64,000 nucleotides of DNA, from NCBI GenBank assembly GCA_016709965.1, contig JADJLT010000001.1, positions 866,501-930,500 on the forward strand, written 5' to 3'. Positions 31,269 to 39,547 of this stretch are shown in pieces. Positions within the stretch are counted from its first letter, which is position 1. Every line of letters starts with the position of its first letter. The notes beneath the pieces are model-generated. The model had not been told where the DNA came from. It searched no databases and saw nothing but the letters and a program-made list of their open reading frames with translations. This DNA comes from Betaproteobacteria bacterium. Lineage in GTDB: Bacteria; Pseudomonadota; Gammaproteobacteria; Burkholderiales; Rhodocyclaceae. The translations under genes were made by a program, and so were the position numbers.

Positions 31269-33157
31269 CAGAGGGCTCGACTCAAAGTGAAATGAAAAAT
31301 GGTCCCTTCGCCAGGAACCGACGTCAGCCAGATGTTGCCGCCATGTTTTTCGATGATCTTTTTAACAATAGTCAGCCCGGCCCCCGTACCGCCACCATAC
31401 CGGTTTTGCTCATGCAGCCGTTTAAAAATACGGAATACGTTCTCCTGATGCTGAAGCTCAATGCCGATTCCATTATCTCGCACATGAAAGACAGGGGGAT
31501 TGGTCTTGTCGTCGCAACTGATTTCGACGATCCGCACATCCTTGTCGTTGTATTTGGCGGCATTGACAATCAGGTTTTGCAGCACTTCGCCGATACGTAT
31601 GGCGTTGCAGACAAGCACCGGCAATCGCCCAGTGCGCTGCAGGTCAACGTGGTGTTCGATCAGGAACTCCGCCAGATCTTCGACGACATAATCCAGCAGG
31701 CGGTCGAGATCAACCGGCTCGGCCACAAGTTCGGTCTGGCCAATCCGCGCGTAGGTGAGTAGCGCATCCAGCAAGGCGGTTTGGCGCTCGGCGAGTCGCT
31801 GAATGCGCTCGATATAGCTACGCCCCTGACTATCGAGACGGTCAGCGTAGTCCTCCGCCAGAAAGCTGGCGTAGTTGTGCATGCCTCGCAGCGGCTCTTT
31901 CAGGTCGTGGGAAGCGATGTAGGCAAATTCGTCCAGTTCCCGATTGCTGCGCTCCAGGTTCGCCACAGACTTGGCCAATTCGACTTGGGCTGATTCGCGC
32001 TCCAGCATTTCAATGCCAAGCCGGTGGTTAGCGTCGGCCAGCACTGTTTTTTCTTGCTGCAATGCCTGTTCCGCCCGTTGCCTGGCATCTGTTTCACGCA
32101 CGAGGCGCCAGATACCCAACCCGAGCAAGACCAGCAAGGCCGTGGCCCCCAGCGTGATCGGTAGCCAGGCATCACGCAACTTCCGGGTCATTTCACTGGA
32201 TGAGAGATGTGCAACCACCATCCATTCCACCGGATTGACGTTGGCAGCATGCTCTGGTGTAACGGTGACCCTTTTCCAGAACCACAAGCCGGTATCCGTT
32301 TCGCGCTGCCCTTCGCGGATCGATGAAATTACTGTCCAGATTTCCGGATAGCGCGTGCCAAAAGTATCCGCTTTCCCCAACATGAAACCCCATTCGTCGT
32401 CGACGCTGGGACTGCTCAGCCAGTAGCCGTCAGCATTGAGGAGAAGCAGGTTGGCGCCCAGTGCATGAACGGCAAATTTATCCAGCATGTGGTGCGCAGA
32501 AATATTCAGGATGAACAGGCCGTTGGGCGTGCCGTCGCGGCGGAAGACACGCATACCGAGGCGAATCATCGGGTGATAGGGCAACTCGATCCGGCCATGT
32601 TCAACATTGAGATCTAGAGGCGACACAAAGACTTCGCCAGCTTTCTGTTTCAGGGTGTTACGAACGTAATACCGATCGCTCTTATCTTGGAGCTCGCTCA
32701 ATGGGAGCACCCGACTGTCACCATCTGCGGCACGCTCTACTCTGACGCGTTCCATGCCGTCATCACCGATCCAACGGATCTGCGCATATTCAGGGTTGCG
32801 CGAGAGCAAGGAGCGGAAAGCGCTGACCATCTGGGTAAGGTCGGCAGCGCGCTGCGCGTCAACGACGTCCTGCACGATCTTTTCCCGTTGCGCCAGGCTT
32901 TGCAGATGATTGATCGGTCGGGAAACTTCATGCTCCAGCGCATCGCTGCCCAACTGCACGCTAATCCTTTGCGGAACGGCAAGCTCGCTCTTGATCTTCT
33001 CCGAAATCAAAAAAGCAAACAGCGCTGCTACAGCAACGATCATGGCTGCAATCGGGAGAAACCAGGAAGCAAACCTCCTGAGCTTCCTTTTTTTGCGCCC
33101 AACCGCATCGGCCAGAACACTGACGTTGGCTTCACGCGCGGCGGATTGCTGGAGCAT
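31268..33157 (-). CDS. Sensor histidine kinase with periplasmic CACHE-like domain
   Basis: The product has 629 residues. A membrane helix at 31-50 and another at 331-352 enclose a periplasmic double-CACHE-like sensor domain (about 55-325; note PEYAQIRWIGDDG and LDLNVEHGRIELPYHPMIRLG). A coiled coil (about 355-410) leads to HisKA with His417 in IASHDLKEPLRGM and to the HATPase domain (NLIVNAAKYND and HVRDNGIGI). The kinase region is of the phytochrome-like type. The ligand is unknown. It forms an operon with the two response regulators at 30810-31268 and 33177-33947. Confidence 0.9.
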   Translation of the reverse strand: MLQQSAAREANVSVLADAVGRKKRKLRRFASWFLPIAAMIVAVAALFAFLISEKIKSELAVPQRISVQLGSDALEHEVSRPINHLQSLAQREKIVQDVVDAQRAADLTQMVSAFRSLLSRNPEYAQIRWIGDDGMERVRVERAADGDSRVLPLSELQDKSDRYYVRNTLKQKAGEVFVSPLDLNVEHGRIELPYHPMIRLGMRVFRRDGTPNGLFILNISAHHMLDKFAVHALGANLLLLNADGYWLSSPSVDDEWGFMLGKADTFGTRYPEIWTVISSIREGQRETDTGLWFWKRVTVTPEHAANVNPVEWMVVAHLSSSEMTRKLRDAWLPITLGATALLVLLGLGIWRLVRETDARQRAEQALQQEKTVLADANHRLGIEMLERESAQVELAKSVANLERSNRELDEFAYIASHDLKEPLRGMHNYASFLAEDYADRLDSQGRSYIERIQRLAERQTALLDALLTYARIGQTELVAEPVDLDRLLDYVVEDLAEFLIEHHVDLQRTGRLPVLVCNAIRIGEVLQNLIVNAAKYNDKDVRIVEISCDDKTNPPVFHVRDNGIGIELQHQENVFRIFKRLHEQNRYGGGTGAGLTIVKKIIEKHGGNIWLTSVPGEGTIFHFTLSRAL

Positions 33158-33176
33158 GATGTGCGGCTTTGGCGCC

Positions 33177-33947
33177 CTACGACTGACTGGATTCGGTGAT
33201 GCGGTTCAACACCCCGATATGGCTCTCAAGAACATTAATGTCGTTCCGAATTGCCGAGATAGTCAAATTGGCCAGAAACTCCTCACCGTCCTGACGCCGA
33301 ATCCATAACTTGCCCTGCCAAAAATCTGTCTGACTGACGGCTTCTGACATGGCTTTGAAAAAGCCGGCATCGTGTCGCTCCGATCGCAGAATCTTCGGGT
33401 TTTCATTGTGCAACTGCTCCGCCGTATACCCCGTCAAGGCGCAATACGCCGGATTGGCCGAGACGATGTTGCCGAGCGGGTCGGTCACGACAACACCATC
33501 GGTGATATGGCGCAGCACGCTCTTCGCCAACCTGATTTCCTGCTCGGCATGACTTGCCGTGACGCGCGCCTCTGACTCATGCAATGCGCGCCTGATGGCC
33601 CACTTCAGTATCTTGCCGTGAGCGCCAAACATGTCCTTGACGTAAAAGTCGACGGCCCCCGCCTTCATGGCTTCAACGGCAATGGAAACATCGTTGGCCC
33701 CGGTCAGAACGATGACTGGCGGCGAGTTGGCAGTGTCAGCAATTTTGCTCAGAAAATCGATACCGGTGCCATCTGGCAGCCGAAAATCAAGGAGAACCAC
33801 ATCTGGCTTGGACGTTGCCAACAAGGCCAGTCCACTGGAGACAGTCGCTGCCTCGATCAGTTGCCAACCAGTCTCTGCCAAGGCACGCTGACAAATAATT
33901 CGATCATGTTCGTTATCGTCAACAATCAGCACTGTTTTAGGATTCAT
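33177..33947 (-). CDS. Response regulator with PAS domain
   Basis: A 256-residue protein: receiver at 1-125 with Asp10-Asp11 and phosphoacceptor Asp54 (VVLLDFRLPDGTG), then a PAS domain at about 140-250 (ITDGVVVTDPLGNIVSANPAYCALTGY). The active-site Lys104 is followed by Asp instead of Pro (FYVKDMF). It has no DNA-binding, GGDEF or kinase output, so it may act by protein contact within the kinase module. The start at 33947 has AGGAG-like bases in good position. It is 19 bp ahead of the kinase gene. Confidence 0.88.
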   Translation of the reverse strand: MNPKTVLIVDDNEHDRIICQRALAETGWQLIEAATVSSGLALLATSKPDVVLLDFRLPDGTGIDFLSKIADTANSPPVIVLTGANDVSIAVEAMKAGAVDFYVKDMFGAHGKILKWAIRRALHESEARVTASHAEQEIRLAKSVLRHITDGVVVTDPLGNIVSANPAYCALTGYTAEQLHNENPKILRSERHDAGFFKAMSEAVSQTDFWQGKLWIRRQDGEEFLANLTISAIRNDINVLESHIGVLNRITESSQS

Positions 33948-34135
33948 TTCAGGAGTTCCGCCTGTTGGTTCATGAGGAGAGGTCGAGCCAGCGCTCGCGC
34001 GGCCACACGAGCGGATCAACGCAACTTTTCGCCAACTGTTGTGTTTGTGACCTGTTTCTTACTAACGGGGAATAGTAACAAAGACAAAGTCGGTGCTGAT
34101 AGCTGGATTTTTCCCCTGCGCCATGCGTCGCCAGC

Positions 34136-34215
34136 GCCTGATGGACAATTCAGCAGCAATCCTGGTTGCTACGGTCAACCGGAAAAAAGGCGCAAAAACA
34201 AAATGTCCATCAGGC
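34136..34215. repeat. 12-bp perfect inverted repeat bracketing repeat copy 7
   Basis: GCCTGATGGACA (34136-34147) and TGTCCATCAGGC (34204-34215) are exact reverse complements, 56 bp apart; the right arm reaches the stop codon of hoxW. The dispersed repeat copy 7 lies between the arms. It could be a long-loop hairpin at the end of the hox operon, or the ends of a small mobile unit. The remaining bases of the 33948-34209 gap show no gene. Confidence 0.6.
34166..34201 (+). repeat. Dispersed repeat copy 7
   Basis: The core CGGTCAACCGGAAAAA is at 34172-34187, with CAAAAACAAAA after it. Intergenic, between the PAS response regulator and hoxW, within the 12-bp inverted repeat. Confidence 0.85.
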
Positions 34216-34701
34216 CGTCACTAACCGTTCCCAGTCTGACAGTTGAGGATTCCGGCAGAGTAATTGCAGTAATTCGAAGGCGGCCTGCAGGTTGCCTTCA
34301 GCCGCAGCACTGAGCGGTTCGCCCAGTTCGAACTGCTCGCCGCAAACGCAGAGCACAAAGGCCGGCGGCGGTTCGGTTGACTCCGTTTGCACAAAAACCT
34401 GCAACACCGCTTCCGGCGGGAGTTCATGCGTCGTGTAGGCGACGCCGGTAGCCGGGGCAATGCGCCGAAAGGTGTATGGCCCCGGGGTGCGGGCACCGGC
34501 GTCGATAAACAGCGCCTGTTGGCGGCCCTGCAAATCGAGTACGTGTTCGATTTGCAGCTGGAAGTCTTCGATCAGCTCGAACTGATCGGACAAATTTTCA
34601 TTTTTGAGCCATTTTTCCAGTTGACCGCAAAGCACCGGCCCAATGGCATCATCGCCGCGGCTGGGGTTGCCGACGGCAAAGACGACGACCGGCGCACTCA
34701 T
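34210..34701 (-). CDS. hoxW: Hydrogenase maturation endopeptidase HoxW
   Basis: A 163-residue nickel-dependent protease that clips the C-terminal tail of HoxH after nickel insertion. The motif VFAVGNPSRGDDAIGP (residues 7-22) contains the first metal-binding acid; Asp of LIEDFQLQIEHVLDL and the region LFIDAGAR supply others. It overlaps the hoxH stop by 4 bp and comes last in the operon. Repeat copy 8 lies in codons for CGQLEKWLKNEN, a variable stretch in helix 1. Confidence 0.88.
   Translation of the reverse strand: MSAPVVVFAVGNPSRGDDAIGPVLCGQLEKWLKNENLSDQFELIEDFQLQIEHVLDLQGRQQALFIDAGARTPGPYTFRRIAPATGVAYTTHELPPEAVLQVFVQTESTEPPPAFVLCVCGEQFELGEPLSAAAEGNLQAAFELLQLLCRNPQLSDWERLVTA
34600..34633 (-). 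repeat. Dispersed repeat copy 8, inside hoxW
   Basis: TTTTTCCAGTTGACCG at 34612-34627 (one change from the core) with the distal block ATTTTTGAG. It is only about 440 bp from copy 7, the closest pair in the window. Confidence 0.75.
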
Positions 34702-36164
34702 CCGTCGCGGCTCAGCGAGTGAACAACCTGCCCTTCGACATCGACCAGCTCGACTTCCAGCGGCATCTTGCCCAGCGCATGCGTGGCGCAGGACAGGCAG
34801 GGGTCGAAGGCGCGGATGGCGACTTCGATGTGGTTGAGCAAGCCCTCGGTCACTTCCCGCCCATGCAGGTAGCGCCGGGCAACGTGACGGATGGCTTCGT
34901 TCATCGCCTGGTTATTGTTAGTGGTTGAAACGATCAGGTTGGCCATCGTAATCAGGTCGTTTTCATCAACCCGGTAATGGTGGAACAGCGTGCCGCGCGG
35001 CGCCTCGATGACGCCAACGCCCTCCATCCGATGCTCGCCCTCGACCATCAGGTCATTGCCCAGCAGATCATCGTCGTGCAGCAACTCCTTGATCACCTCG
35101 GCGGCGTGCAGCATTTCAATCATCCGCGTCCAGTGATAGGCCAGCGGGGCGTGCATCGGCGTGCCGCCGGCGTAATCGACGAATTCCTTGCGCTCGTGCT
35201 CGGCAAACGGGGTCGAAATCTGGTCGCAATTCTGCACGCGAGCCAGCGGGCCGACCTTGTACCAGCCGTGCTCCTTGCCCAACGACTTGAAGAACGGGAA
35301 CTTCATGTAGCTCCATGCCCGGACTTCTTCTTCGATGTACTTGTCGTACTGCTGGTAATCGACGCCGTCGAAGATCATCTTGCCGTTGTCGTCGCGGGCA
35401 CGCAGCGTGCCGTGGTAGAAATCAAGATCGCCGTTATGACCGACAATGGACATGAAGTTTGAGCGGAAAATGCCGAAGCTGTTGTACAGGCCGGGGTCCT
35501 GCGTATGTACTTTTTGAATCAGGTGCACCGCATCGCGTGACCACTGGATGATGTGATAAACATCCTTGAGCAGTTCATCGCGCTCGGCAATTGTCAGCGA
35601 CTTGTTCACGCCACCCGGCACTGCGCCAGTGCCATGCACGCGCTTGCCGGCCGTGACGCGAATCACCTCCTGGCCGAAGCGACGCAACAGCACGCCACGC
35701 TTGGCGGTTTCCGGGTGCGCCATGGCAACGCCGACGATGTTGCGCTTGGTCACGTCGCTGTCGAAACCGAAGAGCAGGTCTGGCGAACAGAGGTGGAAGA
35801 AGTGCAGCGCATGCGATTGCAGCATCTGGCCGTAGTGCATCAGGCGACGCAGTTTTTCGGCCGCCGGGGTCAGTTTTTTGGCGCCAACGATGATGTCGAG
35901 CGCCTTGGAAGCGGCCAGGTGGTGCGATACAGGGCAGATGCCGCACAAACGCTGGACCATGACCGGCACTTCCCAGTACGGCCTGCCCTGGATGAATTTC
36001 TCGAAGCCCCGGAACTCGACGATGTGCAAGCGAACCTGATGCACCTTGTTCTGATCATCAAGCAGGATCGTCACCTTGCCATGTCCCTCGACGCGGGATA
36101 CCGGGTCGATCGCCACGCGGCGCAGGGTTTCGGGGTGGGCTGCAGTTTCCAGTTGGTAGGTCAT
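34698..36164 (-). CDS. hoxH: NAD-reducing [NiFe] hydrogenase large subunit HoxH
   Basis: A 488-residue subunit carrying the Ni-Fe site. The first cysteine pair is Cys74/Cys77 in RLCGICPVSHH; the second is in DPCLSCATH (Cys456/Cys459), directly before the cleavage site after His462, leaving a 26-residue tail. The spacing fits the group 3d cytoplasmic bidirectional hydrogenases. The chain overlaps hoxW and follows hoxY by 8 bp. Confidence 0.94.
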   Translation of the reverse strand: MTYQLETAAHPETLRRVAIDPVSRVEGHGKVTILLDDQNKVHQVRLHIVEFRGFEKFIQGRPYWEVPVMVQRLCGICPVSHHLAASKALDIIVGAKKLTPAAEKLRRLMHYGQMLQSHALHFFHLCSPDLLFGFDSDVTKRNIVGVAMAHPETAKRGVLLRRFGQEVIRVTAGKRVHGTGAVPGGVNKSLTIAERDELLKDVYHIIQWSRDAVHLIQKVHTQDPGLYNSFGIFRSNFMSIVGHNGDLDFYHGTLRARDDNGKMIFDGVDYQQYDKYIEEEVRAWSYMKFPFFKSLGKEHGWYKVGPLARVQNCDQISTPFAEHERKEFVDYAGGTPMHAPLAYHWTRMIEMLHAAEVIKELLHDDDLLGNDLMVEGEHRMEGVGVIEAPRGTLFHHYRVDENDLITMANLIVSTTNNNQAMNEAIRHVARRYLHGREVTEGLLNHIEVAIRAFDPCLSCATHALGKMPLEVELVDVEGQVVHSLSRDG

Positions 36165-36172
36165 GTTCTACC

Positions 36173-36721
36173 TCAGTCGTAATGCATTAAACCGTGGCCC
36201 AGCTCGGGCTCACGGCCAGCCAGAAGGTCCATCAGCACCTTCCAGATGGCGTCAGCCGACGGCGGGCAGCCAGGCATGAAGTAATCGATCTTTACCACCT
36301 CATGAATCGGGTGCACCTGATCAAGTGGCAAGGGCAGCTCCGGATCATTGGGAATCATGCCGTTGGCCAGCCCGTGGCTGGTGTGATAGACCTCTTCGAG
36401 AATGGTCGTCAATGGCAGATGGTTGCGCTGAGCCGGCAGACCACCGTTGATGGCACAGGCGCCCATGGCAATCAGGATTTTGCAGTTCTTGCGAAACTCG
36501 CGCAGGACATGCACGTTCTCGGCATTGCACAATCCCCCCTCGATGATGCCGATATCGCAATCTGGACTGCAATGCTTGATATCAGTCAACGGCGAGCGGT
36601 CGAACTCGATGTGTTCGAGCAGCGTAAACAGGCGCTCGTCGATGTCGAGGAAAGACATGTGGCAACCGAAACAGCCCGCCAGCGAGGTGGTAGCGACCTT
36701 CAGTTTTTTAGCGGCAGTCAT
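36173..36721 (-). CDS. hoxY: NAD-reducing hydrogenase small subunit HoxY
   Basis: A 182-residue subunit that holds the proximal [4Fe-4S] cluster: AGCFGCHMSF, ending with PGCPPSADAIW; further cysteines are in LCNAENVHV and MGACAINGG. The start at 36721 (MTAAKKLK) is chosen because it follows directly on hoxU (1 bp) and upstream residues are not conserved. It forms the hydrogenase module with HoxH. Confidence 0.93.
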   Translation of the reverse strand: MTAAKKLKVATTSLAGCFGCHMSFLDIDERLFTLLEHIEFDRSPLTDIKHCSPDCDIGIIEGGLCNAENVHVLREFRKNCKILIAMGACAINGGLPAQRNHLPLTTILEEVYHTSHGLANGMIPNDPELPLPLDQVHPIHEVVKIDYFMPGCPPSADAIWKVLMDLLAGREPELGHGLMHYD

Positions 36722-36722
36722 C

Positions 36723-37430
36723 TCAATGCCCTCCCGTATCGGCATTGCTTACGCCGATGGGTGCCTTGTCATAGGTACGCTCGCCAATCGGCACGGCAAA
36801 ACCCCGACGTTTCTTGAGAATGACGCCGACCGGGCAAACCTGTGCGGCCTTGTCAGTCAGCGAAAAATCAGTGTCGGCGAGCTGGCCGGACTTGGCATTG
36901 ACGATCAGGTGGGTCGTGATGCCGCGACCTGAAAGCCCGAAGACATTCTTGCCATCGACATCGCGGCTGGCTCGCACACACAGCGAACAGAGGATGCAGC
37001 GGTTGAAGTCGAGCAAGACCTCGGGATGCGACGCATCAACCGCACGATTCGGGAAAAAGTGATCGTAATGCGGCGACATCATGCCGAGATGATAGGCCGT
37101 GGCCTGCAACTGGCAATCACCACTCTTTTCGCAGGATGGACAAAAGTGATTGCCCTCGACAAACAACATTTGCGTTAGCGCCCGACGCTCGGCGTTGATT
37201 TCTTCGGTCTCGCTCTCGACGACCATGCCAACCATCGCGCGCATGGTGCACGACGCCGTCTGCCGGCCATTGACCTTGACGGTGCACAGCTTGCATGAGC
37301 CGTGCGGCTTGAATTCCGGATGGAAGCACAGGTGCGGGATGAACACACCGGCCTGCGTGGCCGCCTGCATGATGGTTTGCCCCTCCTCGAAGGGAATGGT
37401 TTTGCCGTCGAGGGTAAAGGTATGGCTCAT
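36723..37430 (-). CDS. hoxU: NAD-reducing hydrogenase diaphorase subunit HoxU
   Basis: A 235-residue iron-sulfur protein similar to the N-terminus of NuoG. A plant-type [2Fe-2S] site is in HLCFHPEFKPHGSCKLC and C at TASC; a His/Cys [4Fe-4S] site is in HFCPSCEKSGDC; a further [4Fe-4S] is in CILCSLCVRASRDVDG, with a last cysteine in AAQVCPVG. It passes electrons between HoxF and HoxY. The start overlaps the hoxF stop by 4 bp. Confidence 0.93.
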   Translation of the reverse strand: MSHTFTLDGKTIPFEEGQTIMQAATQAGVFIPHLCFHPEFKPHGSCKLCTVKVNGRQTASCTMRAMVGMVVESETEEINAERRALTQMLFVEGNHFCPSCEKSGDCQLQATAYHLGMMSPHYDHFFPNRAVDASHPEVLLDFNRCILCSLCVRASRDVDGKNVFGLSGRGITTHLIVNAKSGQLADTDFSLTDKAAQVCPVGVILKKRRGFAVPIGERTYDKAPIGVSNADTGGH

Positions 37431-39325
37431 GCTGCACCTCCATGTTCGGTTGCCAAATGCGCCCCGGCATCGTCGCGGCCGGTCATCTGCCGCGCCGCCG
37501 AGAGCGCGCGATCAAGGTCGAAGGCTGGCGTGAAGTCCTGCTGCATCATCCGCTGGTCGTAGTAGGGCCGGAATTTGGCGATGGTATCGAGCACCGGGTT
37601 GCAGGCAGTGTGGCCCAGACCACAGTGGCTCATCGACTGCAGCAAGGTGTTTAGCTTCTCGATTTCGGCAAAATCGTAAGGAGAACCGGCACCGTTGTGC
37701 AGTTTGTCCATCAGGTTTTTCAGTAACGAGGTGCCGACCCGGCAAGGGGTGCAGAAGCCGCAGCTTTCATGCTGGAAGAAATGCACGTAATTGCGCGCCA
37801 CCTGGAACATGTCGCGTGTCTTGTTGAACACGGTGAAGGCACCGGCCGTCGGGATGTCCTCGAAGCCGATGATGCGGTCAAATTCGTCTGCCGCCACGCA
37901 AACGCCGGACGGCCCGCTGACCTGTACCGCCTGGGTGTCTATCGCACCGCAATCTGCCAGCACCTGCCGGACGCTGACGCCGAACGGGTATTCATAGATG
38001 CCGGGACGTTCGCAGTCACCGGACACCGACAACAACTTGGTCCCGGCCGAATGCTTGGTACCGATGGCGGCGTACCACTCGCCACCCTTGAGCGCGATCA
38101 ATGCGGCGGCAGCAAAGGTTTCGACGTTATTGACGATGGTGGGCTGGTCGAGATAGCCGTTGGTCACCGGGAATGGCGGCCGGTTGCGCGGCGTACCGCG
38201 CTTGCCTTCGAGCGACTCGATTAGCGCCGACTCTTCGCCGCACACGTAAGCGCCGGCCCCAAGATGAATTTCGATATCGAAATCCGCCCCCGGCAATCCA
38301 AGGATGTCCTTGCCGAGCAGACCTTCGCGACGACGATTGATCAAAATTGCGTTGAGGTGATCCAGCATGTAGCGATATTCGCCGCGGAGGTAGACGAAAC
38401 CACGCGTCGCACCAATCGCATAGGCGGCCACGGTCATGCCTTCGAAGACCATTTCGGGACATCTCGACAGCAACACGCGATCCTTGAAGGTACCTGGCTC
38501 GCCCTCGTCGGCGTTGCAGACAACGATACGCTGGTGACCAGGCTTCAATTGTGCGTTGCGGCAGGCTTCCCATTTCAAGCCGGTGGTGAAGCCGGCGCCG
38601 CCACGGCCACGCAGGTTGGCCCACTTGATTTCATCGAGCGTCGCGGCCGGGCCACCGATACCGCTGGGCAGGCCTTCACGCCACGAACGCATGTTGGATG
38701 AATTCAGGCCATCGCTCGGCGCACGCGCACGGGCTGCCAACAAGGCGTCGCCGGGCTTGAAGTCGGCATTGAGCAGGATGTCGGCCCGGCGGATGTTGTC
38801 TTCAATTTTGAAATAGGCCGGCGGCCAGTCGGCCAGCGGTATCTTGTTGCGGATCAACTCGGCGATTTCGTCAATGCGTTCGGCGGTCAGGCCGGAAATC
38901 GCGTAATTATTGACCAGCATGCCCGGCCCCTGATCACACAAGCCGGTACAGGCTGTCTTGCCGACGCTGACCAGACCGTCTTCCGAGACCTTGCCACGCT
39001 CGACCCAAAGATTGTTGCAGAGACGCTCCATCATCGCCCGGTTGCCCTGCATGCGGTCGGTAATGTTGTCGGAAAACAACACTCTGTATTTGCCGCGCGG
39101 CTCGGTGTAAATGAAGGAATAAAAGCCGGCGACACCTTCGATTTTGGTCCGCGGCACACCGAGCACTGCCTGCATTCGGTCGATGGCTTCGGGTGGTATC
39201 CAGTCACAGGCTTCCTGCACCTCACGCAGGATCTGGAGCAGACAGGTTGGATCGCGACGATAACGCGTCATTACCCGGTCAACAATCCCGACCACCCCTT
39301 CAGCATGCATTTGATTGAATCCCAC
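37427..39325 (-). CDS. hoxF: NAD-reducing hydrogenase diaphorase subunit HoxF (NuoE-NuoF fusion)
   Basis: A 632-residue subunit; residues about 10-165 are NuoE-like (CLLQILREVQEACDWIP; TACTGLCDQGPG), and about 200-630 NuoF-like. The NADH/FMN region has LRGRGGAGFTTGLKW and NADEGEPGTFKDR, with GAYVCGEESALIESLEG; the [4Fe-4S] site is in ESCGFCTPCRVG plus the later CNP. The GTG at 39325 is chosen as start because GGAG lies six bases upstream; the next ATG (39310) has no Shine-Dalgarno. It is the first gene of hoxFUYHW. No hyp maturation genes or hoxI are near. Confidence 0.92.
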   Translation of the reverse strand: MGFNQMHAEGVVGIVDRVMTRYRRDPTCLLQILREVQEACDWIPPEAIDRMQAVLGVPRTKIEGVAGFYSFIYTEPRGKYRVLFSDNITDRMQGNRAMMERLCNNLWVERGKVSEDGLVSVGKTACTGLCDQGPGMLVNNYAISGLTAERIDEIAELIRNKIPLADWPPAYFKIEDNIRRADILLNADFKPGDALLAARARAPSDGLNSSNMRSWREGLPSGIGGPAATLDEIKWANLRGRGGAGFTTGLKWEACRNAQLKPGHQRIVVCNADEGEPGTFKDRVLLSRCPEMVFEGMTVAAYAIGATRGFVYLRGEYRYMLDHLNAILINRRREGLLGKDILGLPGADFDIEIHLGAGAYVCGEESALIESLEGKRGTPRNRPPFPVTNGYLDQPTIVNNVETFAAAALIALKGGEWYAAIGTKHSAGTKLLSVSGDCERPGIYEYPFGVSVRQVLADCGAIDTQAVQVSGPSGVCVAADEFDRIIGFEDIPTAGAFTVFNKTRDMFQVARNYVHFFQHESCGFCTPCRVGTSLLKNLMDKLHNGAGSPYDFAEIEKLNTLLQSMSHCGLGHTACNPVLDTIAKFRPYYDQRMMQQDFTPAFDLDRALSAARQMTGRDDAGAHLATEHGGAA

Positions 39326-39547
39326 GACAATCTCCAAAATTGTCCATGACTTCAAAAGACTAGCACCTGAATATTTAGTTTTATTGTCCAAGGTCAACAA
39401 CTGGACATTTGTCACACTCACGAAAATAAGAATGTGCAACAATGGTGTTGCGTTGCAGCATGAACAAAAACACCGCAGCATGGTCAAGTGTGTTTAGTGA
39501 TTGACGCATCGCAACACTCCTTGACCTAACATGGAAGGAAAAACAGC
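39326..39547. promoter_or_regulatory. Divergent control region between hoxF and fabI with TGTCCA boxes
   Basis: TGTCCA (39385-39390) and TGGACA (39402-39407) form a 6-bp inverted repeat with an 11-bp spacer; a third TGTCCA is at 39341-39346. On the minus strand TTGACC (39397-39392) followed by ATATTC at 17 bp could be a weak hox promoter. On the fabI side TTGACG at 39503 lies near AT-rich bases, but no clear -10 is seen. No -24/-12 sigma-54 element was found for hox. Confidence 0.4.
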
